A stretch of 6,149 nucleotides of DNA from Nitrospirales bacterium (lineage in GTDB: Bacteria; Nitrospirota; Nitrospiria; Nitrospirales; UBA2166), in NCBI GenBank assembly GCA_029261375.1, contig JAJDBL010000192.1:1-6149 (forward strand), in the 5' to 3' direction. Position 1 is the stretch's first letter, and each line of letters starts with the position of its first letter. The position numbers and the translations under genes are program-made. The notes beneath the pieces were generated by a model. It was not told the DNA's origin. It did no database searches and saw only the letters and a list, made by a program, of their open reading frames with translations. Positions 1 to 6,089 of this stretch are shown here, one piece after another.

Positions 1-99
1 AGCAAGGCCTGAGGTCCGTCGGCGCGCGGAGCGTACGGGACGTACGTGAGCACGACGAGGGGACGAAAACGTGGCTGGTAGACTTTTTGAACGGACCGC
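1..99. other. Upstream intergenic DNA, no gene assigned
   Basis: I see no supported gene here. The stretch is GC-rich and contains a short inverted repeat, CGTAC (32-36) and GTACG (42-46) around a 5-nt loop. No T-run follows it, so it is not a convincing terminator. One frame (from base 3) stays open to a TAA at 153-155, but it runs through the sigma-28 promoter and its translation is not one I recognise. The end of an upstream gene, if present, lies outside or at the very edge of the window. Confidence 0.4.
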
Positions 100-127
100 T
101 AAAGTTTTATTTCTGTGGTGCCGATAC
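100..127 (+). promoter_or_regulatory. Sigma-28 (FliA) promoter of fliC
   Basis: TAAAGTTT at 100-107 matches the enterobacterial sigma-28 -35 consensus (TAAAGTTT) in all eight bases. GCCGATAC at 120-127 matches the -10 consensus GCCGATAA in seven of eight. The gap between the two blocks is 12 nt, one more than the usual 11. It lies upstream of a flagellin gene, the classical sigma-28 target. Transcription would be expected to begin near 134-137, giving a leader of about 150 nt. I saw no second good sigma-28 site in the window, so the downstream genes may depend on read-through from here. Confidence 0.85.
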
Positions 128-134
128 GGTCTCT

Positions 135-286
135 GCATGGATCGGTTCTTGTTAATCACAATCACGAAAGGAGGTGCTTTTCAACGAAACCGAACATGTA
201 GATAGATAGCGTCAGCGAGGCACGGAAGCTAAGCATGACACACACTAATGATTGTATCGATATAAACGATCAAGGAGGATCACACC
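135..286 (+). promoter_or_regulatory. fliC 5' leader with CsrA-like motifs
   Basis: The predicted untranslated leader contains four matches to the CsrA core motif ANGGA: ATGGA 137-141, AAGGA 168-172, ACGGA 222-226 and AAGGA 272-276. The last overlaps the fliC ribosome binding site and lies in a six-base loop (272-277) closed by GATC 268-271 pairing with GATC 278-281. The ACGGA lies in the loop of a possible hairpin, 211-216 with 233-239 and one bulge. AAAG 167-170 can pair with CTTT 177-180. In Bacillus subtilis the flagellin (hag) leader is repressed by CsrA at two such sites, with FliW as antagonist. That this leader works the same way is inference. TAG triplets at 199, 203 and 207 close all three frames. 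Confidence 0.45.
272..278 (+). promoter_or_regulatory. fliC ribosome binding site
   Basis: AAGGAGG is a full Shine-Dalgarno match, 8 nt before the ATG at 287, and fixes the fliC start. It overlaps a possible CsrA site and a short GATC-stem hairpin, so translation may be gated here. Confidence 0.9.
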
Positions 287-2104
287 ATGGCATTAACAGT
301 CAATACCAACATTGCTAGTATCAACGCACAACGAAACTTAGGAACCGCCAACAACCAATTAAGCACCAGCTTGGAGCGATTGTCATCCGGTCTTCGGATT
401 AACAAGGCCGCAGACGATGCTGCCGGTCTTGCCATTGCGACCAAATTAGGCGCGCAGGTTCGGGGTCTTCAGCAAGCCGCTCGAAACGCCAACAACACCA
501 TTTCACTGGTCCAGACCGCAGAAGGCGGCTTGACGGTTGCCACCAACATCGTTCAGCGGCTTCGTGAGCTGGCCGTCCAGTCGGCATCTGACGATAACAC
601 CGGCGCTGATCGACAGACCCTAAACGCGGAAGCCAGTCAGTTGCGTGATGAGTTAACACGGTTGGCCAACGTGTCAGAGTTCAACGGATCGACGTTGCTC
701 GATGGAAGCTTCTCCGGGAAGCAGTTCCAGATTGGAGCTAACGCCAATCAGACCCTCTCGTTCGCTCTCAGTGATGCCAGAGCCACGGCGCTCGGAAAGT
801 CAGCGACGACGACCGCCAATATCGGTGATGGCGCGTCGCAGGGCGTGAACGGCGGCGGAAGTCTTTCAGCCGGGGAATTCACCATTAACGGAACCAATGT
901 TCTTGCAACGTCGTCAAGTGACGACCAGGTTTCTGTATTGAGCATTGGTGGTGGAATTGCCGTAGCGTCAGCCGCAGGAGGAATTTCGGCGGCTAATGTT
1001 GACAACCTCAGTCTCTATATCAATACCACTCGGGTCGACTTGACCGCGTTAACCTCGGGCGCGAGCACCGGCACGATTGCAGCGGATGTCGTCTCTGCGG
1101 TCAACAGCGCGAATATCACCAATATCTCAGCGCGTGTTGTCGACTCATCCTTTGTCGTCCTCGAGGCGGCCAACGGAGCAGATATCGCGCTCTACACCAG
1201 CGGTACGGCGTCTGCGGCAGGAAGCGCCGCAGCCGTGTTCGAGGATCTGTTTGGAATCTCCGCAGCGTTCGTCGGATCACTAGTTGCCAACGTCGTTACC
1301 TCGTCCAATGGACAGTCTTCGGCCATTGCCAAGTCCGCGGCAATCAATGGAGTTGCTGGAACGACGGGCGTATCTTCAAGCGTCAGCGCGACAGCCGTGA
1401 ACTTCGTTAACGCGGCAGTAGCCGGCACGCTTGCTTCTGGCGACCTGATCATCAACGGGATCAATATCGGAGCCGTGACCGTGGCGACCAACGATTCCGA
1501 TGGTTCGTTAGCGGGTGCCATTAATGCCCAATCTTCAGCTACAGGCGTGACGGCTTCCGTGACCGCTGGCAAACTTAGCTTGAGTGCGGCGGATGGCAGA
1601 AACATTAGTGTGTCAGCGTCGGCGACAGCACAAACCTCGCTAGGCAATGCCGGCACAACGGATATTTCGTTCACCGGTAAGAGCGGGATTGTCCGGTCGA
1701 GCGTGGCGCTCTCGTCAACCTCGAACTTTACCATTGGCGGGACGACATCCGACCTCGGATCAATTGCCACGTCAACATTTGTGGCGTCGGGTAATCTGAG
1801 TACCCTGGATATTTCAACTGCGGCTGGTGCGAATACCGCTATCACTCAGTTGGATTCGGCTTTGGATTCACTCAACAGCGCTCGATCTGATATCGGTGCT
1901 GTTCAAAACCGTATTCAGAGTACCATTGAATTTCTGAACGTGGCTGCAGAGAACCAATCGGCTGCAGAATCGCGGATTCGTGATGCTGACTTTGCGTTAG
2001 AAACGGCAAAGTTCACACGAGCTCAGATTCTGACACAGGCTGCGACGGCTATTTTGGCTCAGGCCAATCAGGCCCCGCAGGTTGCATTGCAGCTCCTGCA
2101 GTAA
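287..2104 (+). CDS. fliC: Flagellin, filament subunit
   Basis: This 605-residue protein is the subunit that polymerises outside the cell into the flagellar filament. The N-terminal D0/D1 helices (about 1-165) are classical, with SSGLRINKAADDAAGLAIA at 33-51 and VQRLRELAVQ at 89-98, equivalent to the Salmonella segment recognised by TLR5. The C-terminal D1/D0 part (about 520-605) carries RIRDADFALETAKFTRAQIL and ends in ALQLLQ. The middle (about 170-515) is a long surface domain rich in Ala, Ser, Gly and Thr. It includes two flagellin-IN-like stretches, GEFTINGTNV near 196 and GDLIINGINIG near 385. I find no Cys, Trp or His. At 605 residues it is longer than Salmonella FliC (about 495), the excess lying in the middle. 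It follows a sigma-28 promoter and a strong ribosome binding site. FliS, encoded downstream, should bind its C-terminal end before export. Identity is very secure; the symbol could equally be fla or hag. Confidence 0.97.
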   Translation: MALTVNTNIASINAQRNLGTANNQLSTSLERLSSGLRINKAADDAAGLAIATKLGAQVRGLQQAARNANNTISLVQTAEGGLTVATNIVQRLRELAVQSASDDNTGADRQTLNAEASQLRDELTRLANVSEFNGSTLLDGSFSGKQFQIGANANQTLSFALSDARATALGKSATTTANIGDGASQGVNGGGSLSAGEFTINGTNVLATSSSDDQVSVLSIGGGIAVASAAGGISAANVDNLSLYINTTRVDLTALTSGASTGTIAADVVSAVNSANITNISARVVDSSFVVLEAANGADIALYTSGTASAAGSAAAVFEDLFGISAAFVGSLVANVVTSSNGQSSAIAKSAAINGVAGTTGVSSSVSATAVNFVNAAVAGTLASGDLIINGINIGAVTVATNDSDGSLAGAINAQSSATGVTASVTAGKLSLSAADGRNISVSASATAQTSLGNAGTTDISFTGKSGIVRSSVALSSTSNFTIGGTTSDLGSIATSTFVASGNLSTLDISTAAGANTAITQLDSALDSLNSARSDIGAVQNRIQSTIEFLNVAAENQSAAESRIRDADFALETAKFTRAQILTQAATAILAQANQAPQVALQLLQ

Positions 2105-2126
2105 GCATAAACGGAAGGGAACAACC

Positions 2127-2156
2127 GATCGGCTCCGCCGGAAGGCGGGGCCGGTC
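2127..2156 (+). terminator. Strong GC hairpin after fliC, no U-tract
   Basis: Bases 2127-2139 pair with 2144-2156 to form a 13-bp stem with two G-U pairs (2129/2154 and 2134/2149) and a GGAA tetraloop of the GNRA type. It starts 22 nt after the fliC stop. C-rich sequence follows instead of a T-run, so it is not a canonical intrinsic terminator. It could be a partial terminator, or a 3' end stabiliser that keeps fliC mRNA abundant relative to flaG-fliD-fliS. Confidence 0.5.
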
Positions 2157-2190
2157 CCCCTCCATAGGATAGTGATGTATGTATATGTGT

Positions 2191-2195
2191 GGAGG
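2191..2195 (+). promoter_or_regulatory. flaG ribosome binding site
   Basis: GGAGG lies 8 nt before the ATG at 2204. It favours that codon over the in-frame GTG at 2189, which would sit in front of the site and has no ribosome binding site of its own. Confidence 0.8.
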
Positions 2196-2203
2196 CACAG
2201 GCC

Positions 2204-2581
2204 ATGAAAATCGATGAGGGCGTGATCCCACCTGTTGGGTCATTCAGTCCCAAATCGGCGGTTGAACCGACTCGTCCATCCCCAACTCCAGCCAAAACAA
2301 CTTCTCCATCGCCCGAGCCGGCATCCCGCCAATCTCAGACAGAGACTCAACAGGTTGACAGAGTTGACCTCGAAGCGGCAGTTGAAGCCATCAATAGCCG
2401 CCTTCACCTCGATCAGCGTTCGATTCAGTTCAGGGTTGAGGGTGCGACAGATCAAGTTGTCGTTTCAGTCACAGACCAAGAAACTGGAGAACTGGTGCGG
2501 CAGATTCCACAGGATGTCGCGCTGAAACTCGCTGAAAACCTCGAAGATTTGAATGGGTCACTGGTGAGTTCATATGGGTAA
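2204..2581 (+). CDS. flaG: FlaG family flagellar protein
   Basis: The protein has 125 residues when started at the ATG with a well-placed GGAGG. Residues 1 to about 50 are Pro/Ser/Thr-rich and probably disordered. Residues from about 55 to the end match the FlaG family: an opening helix (LEAAVEAINSRL), then IQFRVEG, a strand with VVVSVTDQETGELVRQIP, and a closing helix (ALKLAENLEDLNGSLVS). The D-x-E-T-G-E-L-V-R-Q-I-P signature is diagnostic. FlaG is commonly encoded between flagellin and fliD, and in several bacteria its loss alters filament length; the molecular role is not settled. It lies 99 nt after fliC, beyond a strong hairpin, and 48 nt before fliD, so co-transcription with fliD is likely. 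Confidence 0.9.
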   Translation: MKIDEGVIPPVGSFSPKSAVEPTRPSPTPAKTTSPSPEPASRQSQTETQQVDRVDLEAAVEAINSRLHLDQRSIQFRVEGATDQVVVSVTDQETGELVRQIPQDVALKLAENLEDLNGSLVSSYG

Positions 2582-2616
2582 TTGGGATTGCGTACGCGCA
2601 GACAGCGTCAGGGGAT

Positions 2617-2625
2617 GGAGGGAGG
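2617..2625 (+). promoter_or_regulatory. fliD ribosome binding site
   Basis: GGAGGGAGG holds two overlapping GGAGG cores, 8 and 4 nt before the ATG at 2630. It decides against the in-frame TTG at 2582, which directly abuts the flaG stop and has no such site. The first residues from 2630 also match the FliD N-terminus. Confidence 0.8.
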
Positions 2626-2629
2626 CGAT

Positions 2630-4945
2630 ATGATTGCGACAGCGTCTGGTCTCATCTCCGGAATTCCCATCGATGACTTGGTTGCGCAACTTGTTGCGGT
2701 TGAACAGCGCCCAAGCGTGCTTCTTCTGAATCAAAAAACGGCATTCCAAACGACGAGTGCTGAGTTTAGTGTCTTGAGTTTAAAACTCTCTGGCCTGAAA
2801 ACTGCCGCAGTCTCGTTATCATCGCTTTCGAATTTCAACGGTAATGCTGTATCGGTGACGAAGTCGTCCTCTGGCCTCGATCTTCTCTCTGCCACGGTTG
2901 ACAGTACAGCGCTTCCTGGCACGAGTCAGGTCAAAGTGAATCAACTGGCGCAAGCCCAATCAATTGCGGCTCAGGGATTTGTCGATCAGGATACGACCGG
3001 AGTCGCAAGCGCTGCCGGAACATTCACAGTCAAGGCTGGTCCAGCGGGAAAAGAAATTAATGTGGCGGTGACCACGTCGACCACCCTCAGTCAGCTCAGA
3101 GAAGCGATCAATGGAGCCAACGGGGATGTGAGTGCGTCGATCGTGAATGATGGGTCTGGTTCCAATCCGTACCGATTAAGCCTCACCGCCAAGAAATCAG
3201 GGTCAGTGAACACCATTTCTATCAGTCAGAATCCGACCACCCTTGATTTCACGAATAAGAAGATTGAAGCGGCGTTTGCTACGACGACCAATAGCTATGC
3301 TGGTACCGTGTCATCGAATGCCGGCAATACCTATACCGGGTCAACGAACAAGAGCTTTTCGGTCAAAATTGTGGCTGGTGGAGATCCTGGAACCGCGACC
3401 TATAAATATTCAATTGATGGCGGTATCACATTTCTCGGAGCCAACGGCGCAGCATACGATGGGACCAATGCCATTGCGACACAGACGTCGCTCACGAATT
3501 TTGTGGATGGGGCGGTGTCATCTAATACCACCAACGAAGGTGTCCAGATCTCGTTTGGAGCACTGTCGGGAACGTTGGCCGCTGACGATACGTTTGGTGT
3601 TGACGTGTTTAATCCAAGCCTCCAGGTTGCCAAGGATGCGGTGATTGAGGTTGGAAACCTCACGTTGGTCAAGTCGTCCAATACTATTACCGATGCCATT
3701 CAAGGGGTGACCTTGGATTTGTCAAAAGCCGATGCCTCTGAAACGATCGATGTCGTCGTGACGGCTGAGACGAGCAGTATCAAAAGTCTTGTCGACGGAT
3801 TTATCTCTTCCTATAACGACGCGATTGAGTACCTCAATGATCAATTAAGCTTTGACCCTGACCTCGGTGAAGCGAACCCGTTGCTTGGGGATATCACGAC
3901 GAGCACCATGCAACGGCAGCTCCAAGATCTGATTACATCACGTGTTCCCGGCGCGAGTACTAGCGTGAACAGTCTGGCCGCGATCGGCATTACTTCCAAT
4001 GAGACGACCGGCAAATTGACGCTGAATTCGTCCGAACTGGATGCCGCGATTGCCGCGAATATTGATGACGTCACCAGGTTGTTTATCGGGATTGGGGTGC
4101 CAACGAATTCAGCGGTGGACTTTGTGAGCAAGACAGATGCTACCCAGCCCGGAACGTACGGAATTCAGATCACGACGGCGCCGACGAAGGCGACTGCCGC
4201 TGGAGCAAACGCGGTATTGGTGGGCGGTATCGCTGCTCCCGAAACACTGTCGGTTAACTTTTTTACTGACGTCACGGCACAAGGTGCAACTCCAGTGTCG
4301 ACACAAGTGTCTCTAGCGGCTGGGAGCACGGTCAATGACATCGTGAACGCATTGAATAGCGCTTTCGCTACCAAAGAAATGGCGGTCAGTGCTTCCAACA
4401 ACAATGGGACGGTCACCATCACCTCGACGGAATTCGGGGATGATTTCAAGGTTGAAGTCCTCTCGAATCTCAACGATGCTGCGAATCAGTCTGGGTTTAG
4501 TAACACCCTCACGGTCGGGACAGGTGTCGATGTCAAGGGAACAATTAATGGGCGTGCTGCTACCGGCGTCGGGGATGTCCTCACGAGTAGCTCAGGGGGA
4601 ACAGAAAATGGTCTCGCCATTCGCATTCCTCCAGGCTTAACCGGAAGTTTGGGGAACATCACCGTGTCATCCGGTGTTGCTGACCGCATGGCAAGCATTA
4701 TTGAAGCAGCGGTAAAGGAAGGTGGGGCGATTCAAGCACGGCAGGATGGACTCACCAAGTCCATCGAGGATATTGACACGGAGGTTGAGCGGAAGGATAT
4801 TCGAATCCTGGCGTTTGAACAGCGGACTCGATCGCAATTTCAACGCTTAGAAGTGTTACTGGGTGCATTTCAGACTCAGAGTCAGGCTTTGGCGAGCACA
4901 TTGGCTGGGTTGCAGAACTTAGCGACCGTAATTAGCAATCGATAG
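2630..4945 (+). CDS. fliD: Flagellar filament cap protein FliD (HAP2)
   Basis: FliD forms the oligomeric cap at the filament tip and helps newly exported flagellin fold into place. The start at 2630 gives 771 residues, much longer than the roughly 470 of E. coli or Pseudomonas FliD. The FliD N domain is at about 1-110 (GLISGIPIDDLVAQLVAVEQ, then VKVNQLAQAQSIAAQGF). A flagellin-IN-like unit follows (about 120-200; TTLSQLREAINGANGDVSAS). Next comes a beta-rich insert at about 220-327 (YKYSIDGGITF, AADDTFGVDVF). The FliD C domain begins near 386 (VDGFISSYNDAIEYLNDQL). It appears interrupted at about 490-640 by a second IN-like segment (STVNDIVNALNSA), then ends in a coiled coil (about 690-771). 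The terminal helices carry IEDIDTEVERKDIRIL, typical of the family. The ends are secure; insert boundaries are estimates. It precedes fliS and the fliT-like gene, its probable chaperone. Confidence 0.95.
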   Translation: MIATASGLISGIPIDDLVAQLVAVEQRPSVLLLNQKTAFQTTSAEFSVLSLKLSGLKTAAVSLSSLSNFNGNAVSVTKSSSGLDLLSATVDSTALPGTSQVKVNQLAQAQSIAAQGFVDQDTTGVASAAGTFTVKAGPAGKEINVAVTTSTTLSQLREAINGANGDVSASIVNDGSGSNPYRLSLTAKKSGSVNTISISQNPTTLDFTNKKIEAAFATTTNSYAGTVSSNAGNTYTGSTNKSFSVKIVAGGDPGTATYKYSIDGGITFLGANGAAYDGTNAIATQTSLTNFVDGAVSSNTTNEGVQISFGALSGTLAADDTFGVDVFNPSLQVAKDAVIEVGNLTLVKSSNTITDAIQGVTLDLSKADASETIDVVVTAETSSIKSLVDGFISSYNDAIEYLNDQLSFDPDLGEANPLLGDITTSTMQRQLQDLITSRVPGASTSVNSLAAIGITSNETTGKLTLNSSELDAAIAANIDDVTRLFIGIGVPTNSAVDFVSKTDATQPGTYGIQITTAPTKATAAGANAVLVGGIAAPETLSVNFFTDVTAQGATPVSTQVSLAAGSTVNDIVNALNSAFATKEMAVSASNNNGTVTITSTEFGDDFKVEVLSNLNDAANQSGFSNTLTVGTGVDVKGTINGRAATGVGDVLTSSSGGTENGLAIRIPPGLTGSLGNITVSSGVADRMASIIEAAVKEGGAIQARQDGLTKSIEDIDTEVERKDIRILAFEQRTRSQFQRLEVLLGAFQTQSQALASTLAGLQNLATVISNR

Positions 4946-4954
4946 GACATGACG

Positions 4955-5362
4955 ATGCTTGCAAATCAGGCGATCAATCAGTATCGACAGAACCATATTC
5001 AATTCGCATCACCCGTTGAGCTAGTGGCGATGCTCTATGACAAAGCGATTATGCAACTCACTGTCGCAAGAGAGCGGATGGTGGAGAGCGATCTCGAAGC
5101 AAAATGTATCGCGATGGTGAAGGTCATCGACATTCTTACGGAATTGCAGGTGGTGCTCGATAAGGAGCGTGGAGGTGATATCGCGGTCAAACTCGATGCG
5201 CTCTATACCTATATGTTGGAGCAACTGACGTTGGCCAATTATCACAATGATCCAGAACGGATTGATGCCGTGATGGGGCCACTACAAGAGTTACGGGACG
5301 CGTGGCGTGTGCTGGCGCAGCCAGCAGCGGCGATGCCCGCAGCGGTTGGAGCTGGGCGATGA
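4955..5362 (+). CDS. fliS: Flagellin export chaperone FliS
   Basis: This 135-residue cytosolic helical protein binds the C-terminal disordered end of flagellin, prevents early polymerisation and delivers it to the export gate. Family marks are the N-terminal tyrosine and ASPVELVAMLYDKAIMQL (about 18-35), and the fourth-helix segment LDALYTYMLEQLTLAN followed by a D, typical of FliS. The length is normal, with a short Ala-rich tail. Two in-frame ATGs are close together, at 4949 and 4955. The AGGA at 4944-4947, which overlaps the fliD stop, lies 7 nt from the second and only 1 nt from the first, so I chose 4955. The 4949 start would add two residues. The tight spacing to fliD and the ATGA overlap with the next gene indicate translational coupling. 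Confidence 0.93.
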   Translation: MLANQAINQYRQNHIQFASPVELVAMLYDKAIMQLTVARERMVESDLEAKCIAMVKVIDILTELQVVLDKERGGDIAVKLDALYTYMLEQLTLANYHNDPERIDAVMGPLQELRDAWRVLAQPAAAMPAAVGAGR

Positions 5363-5724
5363 CACGATCGATGCAGCAGCACGAAGACTACGGACAGTTG
5401 ATGGACCAGGCGTCAGTTGCCATTCGCGACCGAAATGAAGAGGCGCTTGCGGCATTGACCGAGGAAAGTTCACGTCTGTGTGAGGACATCCAGAATGTGT
5501 GGAGCGATGTGTTGACGAGTTTGGAAAGTCGCGCTTTTGATCACTCAGACCATCCAGACGTTGAGCAACTGTCTCAAGCGGTACAAGAGTCTCTTGAGAA
5601 GTTACACGCGACCCAAGACGCGCTCGCCCTCTGGGGGGAGGAACTAGGCACGTCGCTTCGTTCCGTTCATCAAGGTCGTACGGCGATCCGTGGCTATACA
5701 AGTGGCACAACACAAGGATCATAG
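5359..5724 (+). CDS. fliT: FliT/FlgN-like flagellar chaperone
   Basis: This 121-residue, mostly helical, charged protein begins at an ATG that overlaps the fliS stop in ATGA, with GGAG at 5348-5351, 7 nt upstream. Sequence similarity to enteric FliT is weak to the eye. The case rests on position (directly after fliD-fliS), length (E. coli FliT is about 120 residues), an all-helical pattern and the C-terminal segment LRSVHQGRTAIRGY (about 99-112). That segment resembles the closing L-x-x-x-x-x-G-x-x-A-x-x-x-Y pattern of FliT/FlgN chaperones. The expected role is a cytosolic chaperone for FliD or hook-associated proteins. An in-frame ATG at 5302 would extend it 19 codons into fliS but lacks a ribosome binding site and gives a non-family leader. 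An FlgN-like assignment is the main alternative. Confidence 0.65.
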   Translation: MTRSMQQHEDYGQLMDQASVAIRDRNEEALAALTEESSRLCEDIQNVWSDVLTSLESRAFDHSDHPDVEQLSQAVQESLEKLHATQDALALWGEELGTSLRSVHQGRTAIRGYTSGTTQGS

Positions 5725-5740
5725 GCTAGAGGGCTGAACG

Positions 5741-5824
5741 ATGACACGTTACAGTACACGGGGTGTCGGACTCCAGTGCGGATTGTGGAGGATACGTGAG
5801 GGCTGTGAGGCCATCCTTGGATAG
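5741..5824 (+). CDS. Possible 27-residue small ORF or leader peptide
   Basis: An ATG at 5741 has a plausible ribosome binding site (AGAGGG 5728-5733, 7 nt spacing) and opens 27 codons to a TAG at 5822. It starts MTRYSTRGVG and I recognise no family. It overlaps the start of the next gene in another frame, so ribosomes translating it would pass through that gene's ribosome binding site at 5787-5791. It could couple or tune translation of the DHp-like gene, could mark an old frameshift in that gene's 5' end, or could be chance. Confidence 0.25.
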   Translation: MTRYSTRGVGLQCGLWRIREGCEAILG

Positions 5825-6089
5825 TCAATCGACGCTGGTGCTTGATCCCCTGTGCATCGGTGAGGGTGAACATGCTCTGGAGGCAAGAGCACGTCTGTGC
5901 CACATCATCAACAATAAGCTCGCTCCAATTTTGACCTATGCTGAGTTAGGAGAACGCGTGTCTCAAGATGAAAAGGTTCAGGCCTATTGCGCGAGGATTT
6001 ATCAGTCAGCCTGTGAACTCAGAGCGCTCGTTCATGCAGCTGTTGAGGATGACACACCTGAGCCTGCCAAGGCGGGCACGTTGTCATGA
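5796..6089 (+). CDS. Small DHp (HisKA-like) two-helix protein, no ATPase
   Basis: The protein has 97 residues from GTG 5796, which has GGAGG at 5787-5791 only 4 nt upstream. GTG 5763 (108 residues) and GTG 5805 are alternatives. Residues 30-55 read as a histidine-kinase H-box: RLCHIINNKLAPILTYAEL resembles the HExxNP-x-L-x-x-I-L-x-Y-x-E-L of NtrB-type kinases. H36 is the would-be phosphoryl site and N40 keeps the +4 asparagine. The acidic residue after His is Ile37, and the proline is Lys41. Residues 58-83 (QAYCARIYQSACELRALV) look like the second DHp helix. No HATPase domain, membrane segment or receiver follows; the tail is short and polar. No function can be assigned. It might be a phosphotransfer or phosphatase-like dimer, or a structural relic. 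Its stop overlaps the next start in ATGA, and it lies 71 nt after the fliT-like gene. Confidence 0.6.
   Translation: MRAVRPSLDSQSTLVLDPLCIGEGEHALEARARLCHIINNKLAPILTYAELGERVSQDEKVQAYCARIYQSACELRALVHAAVEDDTPEPAKAGTLS

Noticed and set aside
3..155. Frame open from the left edge to a TAA at 153-155, possible end of an upstream gene
   Set aside because: It runs through the near-perfect sigma-28 promoter, is only about 50 codons, is partly in GC-rich DNA where stops are rare, and its translation matches nothing I recognise.
1192..1845. Long open frame of 217 codons on the minus strand inside fliC
   Set aside because: It lies entirely within the flagellin middle domain and is explained by that region's Ala/Ser/Thr/Val-rich codon pattern; I see no domain that would argue for a real protein.
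2108..2131. TAAA (2108-2111) and ACCGATCG (2124-2131) as a second sigma-28 promoter for flaG
   Set aside because: The gap between TAAA and the -10-like block is 12 nt instead of about 15, the -10 matches only 5 of 8 bases, and those bases overlap the hairpin stem.
2582..2629. TTG at 2582 as fliD start, abutting the flaG stop
   Set aside because: It has no ribosome binding site and would add 16 Arg-rich residues not typical of FliD; ATG 2630 has GGAGGGAGG and the family-like N-terminus.
5302..5358. Upstream ATG extending the fliT-like protein by 19 residues into fliS
   Set aside because: It lacks a ribosome binding site and would require a long overlap; the ATGA start at 5359 has GGAG at good spacing.
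5291..5722. Minus-strand frame of 143 codons opposite the fliT-like gene
   Set aside because: It is antisense to a gene coupled to fliS by an ATGA overlap and has no recognisable features, so it is taken as a shadow frame.
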